DNA from: Rostratula benghalensis
Taxonomy: Eukaryota; Chordata; Aves; Charadriiformes; Rostratulidae
DNA: 64,000 nt
Assembly: GCA_013399305.1 (NCBI GenBank)
Contig: VXAI01000444.1
Location: 124,001-188,000, forward strand
Reading direction: 5' to 3'
Shown here: in pieces, positions 50,401 through 62,400 of the stretch
Layout: each line of letters begins with the position of its first letter
How positions within the stretch are numbered: position 1 is the stretch's first letter
Notes under the pieces: generated by a model
Seen by the model: only the letters and a program-made list of their open reading frames with translations
Told to the model about the DNA's origin: nothing
Database searches by the model: none
Made by a program: the position numbers and the translations under genes

Positions 50401-53400
50401 AATGAGTAAATCAGATGACTGTCATCAGTATCTGTATCCAATGTAACAGAGGAGAGGTAGCAATTTGGAAACATGCAGATATAGAGGGATCCAGGCAATT
50501 GTCCATCACTAATATGCACACAGTATAACAAAAAATCCCAACTACAGCACAATGGAAAGGAGGTATCATTTTTACAAAACACCTTCCAGATAATATTTCT
50601 TTGTTTGCCAGTACTAAAATATTATTTCCATATTTACAAATATTTTCAAACTTGAAAGATTAAGAAAGAAGAAATGTTCAACAGCGATGCCAAACTGAAG
50701 GTATGAAAACTAAGACATTATATTAATACTAGCTGAAAACAAGGAACATGAAAGGACCCAGAACCTTTACAAACAAGAATAAGTGCAGAAAGAGTAAGGC
50801 TTTCCACAAGTGTACACATGCAGGAATGCACTGAATGGGAGTGTTAAAGGTACTGCCAACACAATCCTGGTGTAAGGACACAGGACAGCTTGGTCACAGG
50901 TTTTTAGCATGTAGCAACAAAAATGGCATGTTACTGAGCTTCAAACATACTACATCATAGTGAGGAAAAGCATCCCAGATAGCTGCATCTGAAGCACAGC
51001 CGGGTTTTAAGTACTGTGTTATGACAAAGACATTAAACTTGAAGTCATTCATAGAAAAAACAAGTAATGGTACTCCAGTGGTTGATGTACAGGGAAGGAT
51101 TAAGAAGCCATGTCCACAGACAGGAGAAGCTCAGAGAGCTTTCTCTGCATTGAGAGAGACAGACTCCAGAGAAAATACAGGGACTGGCTTCTAACTCATC
51201 AGCTACAAGTTGGAGGAAGAGCACAGGACCACGTTAGCCAAAGTTTAGAAACAGAGGTAGAAGATAGAGGGGACGTGGGAGGAAACCAGATAAAAATGTA
51301 CTGCACCATATAACAGGAGAGAGAACTAAAGACACAGACAGTCCCACATAGTTTGAAACAAAGCCTAAATTATTGCCATCACCACCACATTTGGGGCATT
51401 TTCCTTCTTCACAAGTAACAGGATAGAACTCCCTGCAGCAGGGCACAGCAGGAAGCCAATGCCCAGCCTTGCCACCCAGGAGAGCCCCTGCAGGGCCTCT
51501 GCTCCCAGCCCGGAGCCCACTCATTACACCAACAGCTACTGGGGAATCTTCTTCCTTACACAAATATACAGTTTTCACTCACAATGCATGGGACTAAAAC
51601 TGTTTTCCACAGAATGAAAGTTTTGCTGCCTTAGCTTCAGATTTTCAGGCCCTTGCCTTTTCTGAGAATCACAGTGGGGACTTCCTTTAAGTGTAGAGGA
51701 AAGTGAATGAAAGCCCTACCACCTCTTACATGTTTATAACCAAAAAGGAAACTCCTCACCTGGTATTCAATTAGCCATTACAATATTGACTACAGTCAAG
51801 GTGAAAGAATAGCATCTCCTTCAGCTTCCACTACTGAGGGAAAAAAACCATCCCTTCAGCACTCAAGACAGCAATGTCTCTCACTTCTCATTGAGTTGTA
51901 TTATCCAAGGCTCAAGCCACAACCACTTTTCAGCAGCAAGTTTACAGTAAAATAAATGTCACCAGGTGAAGTTTAAGTCCACAAGGGATTCTCACCCCAC
52001 CATGCTTTGTTTGAATTGACTCCTGCTGGAACAGGAGTGTTTGGCAGCAGAGCACTACCTTGACTGAAGCTCTGCCATCCTGAGGCAACTTCTGCATCCC
52101 ATTGGGAAGTTGTGCCAGAAAACCAACAGTGCACCTAACATTTAGCATGTTCCCCCAATTAAAGCTGACCTTGCTGCAGTCTCTATCCATTAGATCTTCC
52201 CCCACAATTGCCTGTTAAACTGCTGAGACTTCTAGTCTCCATAAACTGAACTCATCGAGTCCCTCTAGAACATATACTCTCTGGTGATTGCACCTTTTAT
52301 TTGTTACCATTATTGTTACCATTACCTTCCTTTAGCTGGCACTTTTTGCACTGTGCTTTGGCTAACTTCTTAATTACCTATTTTTCTTTTATCTTATTTC
52401 TTCTGAAATCTTGTGTTGTGTTCCACCTCATTATTTTAGCACCCGAACTGTTTCTACCCTTAGTTTCAAACACCTTTGTCTTTCAAGATCTCAGTTGTGA
52501 AACAATATCTTGCCCAATTGCTCTTCTCAAACCACTTTGCACAAGGACAGCATCCAAACATTTCCAGTACATCCAGAACCCACTCGAGTAATGCTGATGT
52601 AATAAATACATACGGCATCAATAATCACAGATCATTATATATTTACAAAGCTGTGCTTTTCTTCAGCCTGAGGCAGTGACACTGCAAGAACTACCCAAGG
52701 CAGTATTTCAAAGGATCTCCACTCCCCTGTGCTGGCACTAAATCAGTAACATGGACCAGGGAATTCTGTACTGCACAAAAAGCTTGTACATGTGGTCCTG
52801 TTTTTGCTTTTTTGTGGGTTTTTTTGTTTTTTTTTTTTACACACACTATATTGTTAGGCTTAAAAGGACAACTTTTATACTACCTTGACGGAATAAAAGC
52901 CTATCTAGGTAGCTGCAGGATACACAGCTGCTCTCTCAAACTGGATGCAAAGATATTATGCTTCTCCTTAACTGAAACCCAGAGCTAGAAGTGACAAAAT
53001 TAGAAAAAACGCGGTAAGTATAGGGCAAATGGAATCCCTGATGCATGTCTATGCAAATAAAAACGTAATCTTAAGAGTTCTGGAAAATACAACCACAAAC
53101 ACAATAGCAGATTTATGCAAAGCAGAGGCAGCTCACCTTTAAGGTCAAAGCAGTTTATAAGAGTAAAGGCAAAGGAACAGCGGTAGAGTGTTTTTAAGCC
53201 TGTTTTCAGATATATGAAATAGAACTTCAACTGGCTGCAAATATCTGCCAATAGACTGTTACTTGATTTTTTGTTGGTTGGTTTGTTGTGGGGTTGGGTT
53301 TTTGTTGGTTTTGGTTTTTCTTAAGACAACTTGATTTAGCTAAATCCTATCACCAACTCTGGTCCCTAAACATTAGAGCCAAAACCCGCAGAATGGGGGC

Positions 53401-56400
53401 TTTATCCTCTAGTACGTATAATTAATCAGAAATTTGTTGAAAATAATAAAAAAAAGAACTTAAGTTTTGGCAAGGAATATTATATTGTTCGTTAGAACAT
53501 ATTACAGATATACACATTTTAAAACTTAACGAGCATGGAAACAGTCCAACTTGCATTTGTTGCAACTACTCTAACACTTGAATCACCTACCAGCCACTGC
53601 CTGAGAAAATGCTCTTTAAGAAGGCTTTTGTCCTTACAGGTTCCTGATATTCAAATGCTGTAAAAACTCTGTTCTTACTGTACATCATGCAAGTTAAAAC
53701 TAATATTACCAGGGTACATCACTCATCCATGTCAAAACAACACTAACACGTGAAAGAAAATGAAGGTTATCAATTTCATTATGTTTTGCACTATTTTCCT
53801 ACAGGAAAATAATGAATTCCCATCAAGTGACTAGAACTAAAGCTTACAGACAAGTAAAAAAGAGTCAGTATTGGGTTACAATGTTGCACCTAACTTCTCA
53901 TTCTTACAATACCTTTGACCTTAGCTTCCATGCTTCATTTTCACAGAATCACAGAGTCTCAGGGATTGGAAGGGACCTTGAAAGCTCATCCAGTCCAATC
54001 CCCCTGCCAGAGCAGGAACACCCAGAGCAGGTCACACAGGAACGTGTCCAGGAGGGGTTTGAATGTCTCCAGAGAAGGAGACTCCACCACCTCTCTGGGC
54101 AGCCCCTTCCACTGTTCCCTCACCCTCACCGGGAAGATGTTTTTCCTCATATTTCAGTGGAACCTCCTGTGTTCCAGCTTGCACCCATTGCCCCTTGTCC
54201 TGTCATTGCCTGTCCCTGAGAAGAGCCTGGCTCCATCCTCCTGACACTCACCCTTTCCAGATTGAGAAACATTCAGGAGGTCACCCCTCAGTCTCCTCTT
54301 CTCCAAGCTCAAGAGACCCAGCTCCCTCAGCCTTTCCTCCTCTGGGAGATGCTCCACTCCCTTCAGCATCTTTGTAGCCCTGCCCTGGACTCTCTCCAGC
54401 AGTTCCCTGTCCCTCTGGAGCTGAGGGGCCCAGAACTGGACCCAGGGCTCCAGATGGGGTCTCACCAGGGCAGAGGAGAGGGGGAGGAGAACCTCCCTGG
54501 ACCTACTGACCACCGCCCTTCTCCTACACCCCAGGATGCCATTGGCCTTCCTGGCCACCAGGGCACAGAGCTGGCTCATGGGCATCCTGCTGCCCACCAG
54601 GACCCCCAGGTCCCTTTCCCCATCACTGCTCTCCAACAGTACAGTTCCCAACTTGTACTGGTGTCTGCAGTTGTTCTTGCCCAGATGTAAGACTCTACCC
54701 TTGTCCTTGTTAAATTTCATGAAATTTCTCTCTGCCCAGCTCTCCAGCCTGACCAGGTCTCTCTGGATGGCAGCGCGGCCTTCTGGAGTGTCAGCCACTC
54801 CTCCCAGTTTGGTATCGTCAGCGAACTTGCTGATCATACACTCTATTTTGTGGGAATCTTGTGCAGAAAAAAAATACCCCTTTTTTCCATCTGCACCACC
54901 TACACTGACAATATACCTCTCGCCTTTCCAAACCCCAAATCTCTTCAATACCTACAGCAGTCTGGAACATAACTGCTTGACATACAGTTAGTATTATTTG
55001 GAGGTATTTTATCTGTTCCTTTGCTAATTACACCAAGCTCAGCTTTCAGCCCCCAATAGCAGTTTTTTAATGGGACAGCATGCTCAGGCTGTAACACCCA
55101 CCAGGAGCACCCCTGGGGATGTTCCCAGGTGTTCTGGGACACCCAGGGCTGTGTGCATGAACTGTAACGGGGGAAGCTCCAGGCCCACCACTCCCCACCC
55201 ACAGCTCCTCCTTGCCCAGCACACAGGCTGAGTCCCACCAGCAAGACAGAAGCACTTACAAGAACACACAGATCCACTTTTATCTAAAGAAAATTTATCC
55301 AAGGTAGGATCTATGGATTCTGAAACTCTCATATCAACAAACCACTTATTTATTAGTAACATTTTTAGTGTTGGTCAAGGTCTTCAGGTGACAGCATTTA
55401 CTCAAAAAGACCCTGTATTCCCCATCCTTAAGAGTTCTCTCCAATAAAAACATCTGCTTGCCACATCTGGATGTGCACCCAGGTGCATGTCTGGTGTAGG
55501 TTTAACTGAATGAGAAGTGTGGATTCTCAGACACCATCAGTGCTGAACCTCAGGTCAGAAGTCAATACAAGCGTGTTCCCGACACAGCTTTCACCCGGTT
55601 GACATGTGCTGACAGGCACCCAGCACAGGCCACGCCAGAGGCTCTGGGCAGGGAAGGGAACGCAGCCCTGTCCCCCCAGTTTCAATGGTTTCTACCCAGC
55701 CAAACTGTCCTGCACATCACATCAGCATGACTGACACCACACATGTGGTTATCAAGCATTTAGCTGGAATTCTCACCAGTTTAAGCCCGTATTACAATTG
55801 CTCAGCAATATACACATTACAAAGTCAGAGGGAAGAGATAATAATGGCAAAAGACACCCAAAGAGGTCAGTTTTGAGCTCCCAATGGTTCAATTGCAGAC
55901 CAACACTTACTAGTGTCCTGCCCCATTTACCTGCTGCCAAAAATACGCTCTCTAAATGCTGGAAAAGCAGCATTGAGAAACACTACCTTAATAATCTAAA
56001 GTGTATAAATGAATTCCACTCCCTCCTCCTTACAAAATACAGCACTTCACTCCAACACGTATTAGACAAGTTCAAGGGCAAAAAACAAGTCAAGTGTAAA
56101 TTACATCTGTAATCTCAAGCAGAACATCACTAAGGAAAGTAAAAATCTGCTGGCATTGTAGTTTAACTTAAATCCTTGAATCTGTCAATCATTTCCCTAA
56201 ATTTTTTCATGGAAGAAGAACAGATTTCTCCATCAGCCACAAACACACAGAGAAGTAACACTTTCACACAGCCCAGCCTGTGTTGTCTCTTTGTTCCTTC
56301 AGAGTCACTAGAAGTGATTTCTTTGCTGTTGCCCAAACTCATTCTGCTGATGTATGTACTACCTCTCGCAGCACCATAGCCCTGAACTCAGATCCCCAAA

Positions 56401-59400
56401 CTTTTTTTTTTAAAAGCTTTCTCTGAGGATGACCATACAGCTACAACACCACCAGTTCACATATACCAGTAAAAAAACTTCTGATTTCATAGTTGCTTGA
56501 AACTAAGACATCACCCTAGATGAGTACTTAAGTTAGAAAATAGATGCTCTTGCAGGAGGCATTTTTAATATTACTCGTCCACTAATTACCAAGCTTTGTG
56601 ATTACAAATTACAGTACTAGGTAAAATCTTCTTTGTTTTGGGGAATATCCATTATTACTTCTGTATTATTGTAGAAAGGCCATGGTAGCAGATGGCTTCC
56701 TAATACTGCATTAACCATTTGGAAGACCATCTGTAAGCACTACCAAAATTTCTCCATACTGTTCACACACTGTGTTCTTTCAATAAGCTAATACCTACTA
56801 TTTTCCAAGTTCTCAGGCCTTATCAAACCAAGTTGTGGTCTGTCAATCTAGTTCAATTAGTACCTCCAAAATATTACACTAAAGATAACGCTTAGAAGTG
56901 CTACACCTGAAAGTTTGCAGAAATTTACAAAATACACGTCTCAATGGTTGTCAGCTAAACACCACACTTTAAGGTGGTAAATTTATCATGCAAGACAACT
57001 GCAGTTAAAAAGCACTTGATCACACTGTTCTCCTACATAAAGCATGTCAAGAAGGTGGCTGTTCCCACTCTAGTGGAAAGCTTTGCCACACTTTCTATTA
57101 TTAGTTTGTCACAGGATGAAAAGTGACTATTTTCAGACATACTAAAATTTCTTCCAATTTTCAAAACTGCTCCAGCCTGTTGTATCTTTTAGAAGAGCTG
57201 CCTCTTAGGTGCAAATCCTGTACACCCCACCTCAGGGTAATTCAGTCCACTATACCTGTACAGATCTGTGCCTAAGACTGGACTCACAACAGCCACCACT
57301 CTTCCTGCTCATCTGAAGCATAAGATTCCAACACGATTAAGAAGCATCACAGCTTTTTAGCACTGAGCATTTTTATGCACTCCTAGTGACACATCTCTGC
57401 AGGTTTTTTTTATTAAGAACTCCAGGGTCATCTTCCAGAGATCCAACAAAGTCATCCACAAAAGCTGCTCCACTGTGAAAATTTGCCAACAGGACATGGC
57501 TATTCATCGTAACAAAATGACATTCAAGGGTGCCTGTTACTTTCAAAGGCAACTCTGAGGAGAGGCAGCTCAAATTCCAGAAGCTGGCACTGCATGTTTC
57601 CCATAGACAGGCTCGCAGTCTAGCAGATGGCAGACTACAACAGCACCTGAGGTGCTTGTAAGGAGATTCTCTACTTGTCAGCACAAGAACTTTAGGAAAG
57701 CAGTGATGTTACACTGCAATTTTTCAGAGGAAGTATTGAACTCAAATGTTTAAGTGTAGATTTAATGAGTGTAACCTGTTTCAAGATGGGGAGGAACCCA
57801 ATTTGTAGCCACTGGAAGGAGCAATGCTGTTTACACCCTTCCTTTGCTTTGGAGATTTGCAGGCAGGCTGTCAAGAGCTCACACACTCAGGATTAATACA
57901 AAGAGTAATGACATTTCTTTGGCATCAGAGAGATTAATGTTCTGTTAAGGTTCAACAGCTGAACAGTGAGTTTCCCTTCATGAGCTAAAACAACCCATCA
58001 GTTAAAAAAAAGAAAAAGTTAAACCCAAAAGTACTTTACAGACCAAAAAGGAGACAGCAACTTGACTAGCAAAAAGAATTTGCAGTCACTCCGGATCTTC
58101 TAAACTCCTTGTCAGAATATAGGTAAGTTCTGACATGGCCCCAACACACATCAACTGAAAAGACACAATGTATCAGAGTACACATGGATATACCACCAGC
58201 CTGCTTCAGAATGAGAACAAGATCAAAAGAGCTCTTACTTTTAAATAGTAAGGACCATTCACACATCAGATCTGGTCAAAGGAAAAGAAGTCAATTTCTT
58301 CCTGCACTGAAGTGCATATCAATGGCAAACAGAGGACATTTCACTTGTACAGTTACACAGGAGCCAGTGAATGAGAACATGTACAAGCAGGAGTGTAAAT
58401 TTGGAATAATCAACATACAGGATGAAAGCTAGCACATGGAGATTACTCTAGCAACATGGAGCAACTGTAAATCCCTCTAAATGCTGGGCATCATCCAAAT
58501 GTAAGCTTATTTGATGAAGTATAAATGGGAGGTTTTAGTTCAAGTTTCTTGTTAGCTGCAGATACAAGCTTTAAAGTTACAAGAAACAATCACAGGACAG
58601 CACTACATTGTGTCATACTCTACAATCTGTATAGGAAATGTGAATTTGAAAAACAAAGTACACGCTCAGCCAAGAGAAAACAGGATATGCATTAAGACAG
58701 ACACCACAATGTTTGAACTACTCCATAAACTTGCACTAAAACCTCTAAATAGTCAAGGGCTTAAGTTTATCAGAAACTAAAACATAAGTATATAGAAATG
58801 CACAATCAGGATTCCCAAACTATGAGGAATATGCGCTAACACACATGTGCAGCACTGAAATGACAAGAGAATTTGATTTAAGATGTTAGTCCAAACAAAT
58901 CCAGAATTAAACACATTCAATTATAATGTGAAAGCAAGCATTTGTTAAATTCACATGCTAACAAAAATTACACCCAGTCATTTAAAAATTATGATTTCAA
59001 CTTCTGGGAAGATTGCTGTCAATCTCCAAAGTGTAAGGTCATAACTGAGTCCACCAGGAGAAAAAAAAAAAAGTATTTTCCCCTGTGTTTAACACTGCAA
59101 GAATGCATAATTTGTTCGTGACACTGTGTACAAGTACAGAACACCTGGCATCAGTTGCCTTAAGAAAGGCATCAATATTAATATAAAGTATGAGATCAAA
59201 AATCGAACCTGTAGCAGCAGCAGATTGAGTTTGAACAGTAACAGAGGAAGACTCTGTGTCTTCAATTTTTTCTTTCTGTACACTGGCATCCGCACTGAGT
59301 GATGTGCTATGTGATGCATTTCCAGGAGACCCTTGTTCACTGAAACTTTGGTCAGATTCCACAGGAATTTGTAAGTCGACTAGAATGGAGAAAGAAACTG

Positions 59401-62400
59401 TCATTGAGTGTAAAACACACAAAAGCATTCTCCATAACACTAATATATGCCTTTAAATAACAAATATCCATCTGCCTTCAGACTGCTTGCTGTTGTATTA
59501 ACACAAAATTTAAGTTTTTTTCAACACAGCTACTTGTAGCAACCCTCTACATTTAGAGCTGCTTAGGAACATGCAGGCTGCTAATTCTTTATAGCCTAAA
59601 ATGCTACATGTCTCCTCAAACTATTATCAGAGCTCCCCATGAAAGGGAAACACAGTGAAGCACAGGGTGGAAAAACAGCGCGTTACCTCCACCCAGACTA
59701 ATAATAAAATCACCCTGCTTGGCGCTCTAAGTGTTCAACAAGTGGATTAAGGTTTTTAGGCTGAAGAAGTAACCCAAATGCTAAAATCTTAAAACTTAAG
59801 AGCAACCACAACATTTCCTTTGTTATTTTGCAACCTATGGAGCTCTCCTTTTAAGGCCAGTTATCCCTCTACTGCAAAAGTTGCTACCAGGAAATGGCAG
59901 GGTTACTGATGGAGCACAAATCAAACACGAAAGCCAATCACAGTAGCAGAGACAGATACAAACTTCCCTTGACTTTTCTCTGCACTGCTGATGGAATCAA
60001 GTTTTAATTGTAGATGTAGAGCCTGCAGACTACAGAAGTGAAAACAGAGCACTTGCACCAGCTAGCTGACTGCCATACCACCACAAATCCAGAGTATACC
60101 AGGAAGCTACTTACCCGTCTCAGATTCCTTTTGGTTAGATGCTGCATCTTTCAAAGGCTGAGCTTCCGTTGACGTTGTGACGTGGTCTGTATTTAAAATC
60201 TCATGGCTAATACTAGATGAGAGTCTTGAAGATCGCCTCCTGATCTGGTCTCTTTCAGGGTTATCTGAAGAGTTCTTCAACTTTTCCTGAGCTGGAACAG
60301 ACAAATTCAATGGCACTGTGCAGTTACAGCATTACTGAACAGCTCACAGGCACACACCTCTCTCCTCCCAGTTCCAGTTTGAAAGTGTGTTTTTCAAGGA
60401 CTGACGTTAATAGCAAAAGCTGGTGATTAGACCTCTCTGTAAAAGCCTACAGAATCATAGTATCATTGAGGCTGGAAAAGACGCTTGGGATCATTGAGTC
60501 CAACCATCAGCCCTGCTTTACGAAGTTTTCACCTATACCCGTATCCCCCAACATCTAAATGAAACACGTTCAGAGGTGGGGACTCAACCCCCTCCCTGGG
60601 CAGCCCGTTCCAGGGTCTGACCGCTCTTTCTGGGAAAAATTCTTTCCTAATGTTCAGCCTAAACCTACCCTGTTGCAGCTGCAGCCATTCCATCTTGTTC
60701 TATTGCTAATTCCCTGTCAGAAGAGACCAGCACCAACTTCTCTACAACGTCCTTTCAAGTGGTTGTAGAGAGCAATGAGCTCTCCCCTCAGCCTCCTCTT
60801 CCTCAAACTAAACAGTCCCAGCTCCTTTGATCGCTCTTCATAAGATTTGTTCTCCAGGACCCTCACCAGCTTTGTTGCCCTCCTCTGCACTGGCTCCAGC
60901 ACCTTGACATCTCTCTTGTGTTGAGGTGCTCAGAACTGAACACAATATTCAAGGTGTGGCCTCACCAGTGCCGAGTACAGGGGAACACCTCCCACTTCTG
61001 CTGGTCACACTATTTTTTATACAAGCCATGAGGCCATTGGCCTTCTTGCCACCTGGGCACACTGCTGGCTCATGTTCAGCCGCTTGTCAACTGGAACCCC
61101 CAGGTCCTTTTCTTCCAGGGAGCTCTCCAGCCACACTTTCCCAAGCCTGTAGTGATGCCTGGGGTTGTTGTGGCCCAAGTGCAGGACCTGGCACATAGCC
61201 TTATTGAAGCTTATGCCATTATGGTTACTCATAAGCCACTCATGGTTAGCTCATACCATATTTTATTAGGTGTCTCAACTTTTTCTTCTAGCACCAGATT
61301 TGAAGAAAGAATACAGACCAGTATCTCACTGGCAAAACTTGCTTTAAATAGCAGCTGTCCCACAGGCATAAATAATACCAGACCAATTCAGACACACAAA
61401 GAACTTGGACCTGAAGCTGGGTAACGTATGTGCACTGAAGTTTTAATCCTTTCTTGTCCTAAGGAAGAGACAGCCCCCTTCACATCCTCATCTCTTTGTT
61501 CATGATACTCCAATAGAGCATATAGTTTTCTTTCCTCATCACCACACTCCATTTCAGCATCACTAAACAGTATAACGAGATAAATCAGAAGCTATTAGAC
61601 CACAGTGACATAAGTATATTTAGTATTAAAGTTTCTGTGCTAAGAAGTGTCCACCTCCTAACTACAGAGTTTCTACAATTAGAAAAATGCTTTTATAACC
61701 TTCTACATATTGGAAGCAGTATAGTCATTGCTACTTCTATGTGTATGAACATCTGCATCAAGACTCAAATTTTATGACTTTATTTAAATCCAACTTCCAA
61801 GATTTGAGAGGGAATTTCAGCATGATAATGCTACATATGAATGGGTGATTTAAACAACAAAAAAAGAGGTGCTGCACGTCAGTCATTTCACATATCACAG
61901 TTCAAGGTTAATACTACAGACTTCCATTCCCCCTGCAGTTAAGCTTCAAGAACTTTGACAAACAAATACTGTGAGAATTCAATACCAAAAAAGTACTCAC
62001 ACAAGTTTTTTTCAATCCTGGGACGTTTTGGTGGAATTTCACCTCCTTTAGGTATTTTTCGACGTCTTAACTCCAAAGTTATGGGCTGCAGTGTCTGAGA
62101 ATTTGGCTCTATATATTTAGAGAGCAAGAATTGCATGGATATTAAGCTGCAAACTCTTTGAAACATAATTCCCAAGACTCACAATTTAAATTTTGCATAA
62201 ATACAGTTTCACCTGGCTCTCCAACTCTACTCATTGGCACATAATCCTATGAAGATATGTTTTATAATACATGAAGATTTCTTGCCCAAATCTAACCTCT
62301 GACCAAACCACTGAAGCTCCAAACCTAACAAACATGCTCTCAGCTGTCCTAACCAAGCCTGAACACAGATGAGCTTCTATTTTTTAAGTTTCTAGAGACT

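Larger units (their letters stand above)
49571..59208 (-). other. PHF20 intron d-e
   Basis: 9.6 kb, the longest in the window. It contains the CR1 copy at 53945-54850, T/G-rich tracts at 52800-52838 and 53265-53320, and a 402-bp plus-strand open frame at 49974-50375 that is not called as a gene. Confidence 0.7.

Noticed and set aside
54154..54948. A 264-codon minus-strand frame as a host gene
   Set aside because: The content is CR1 reverse transcriptase; it ends within the CR1 3' region.
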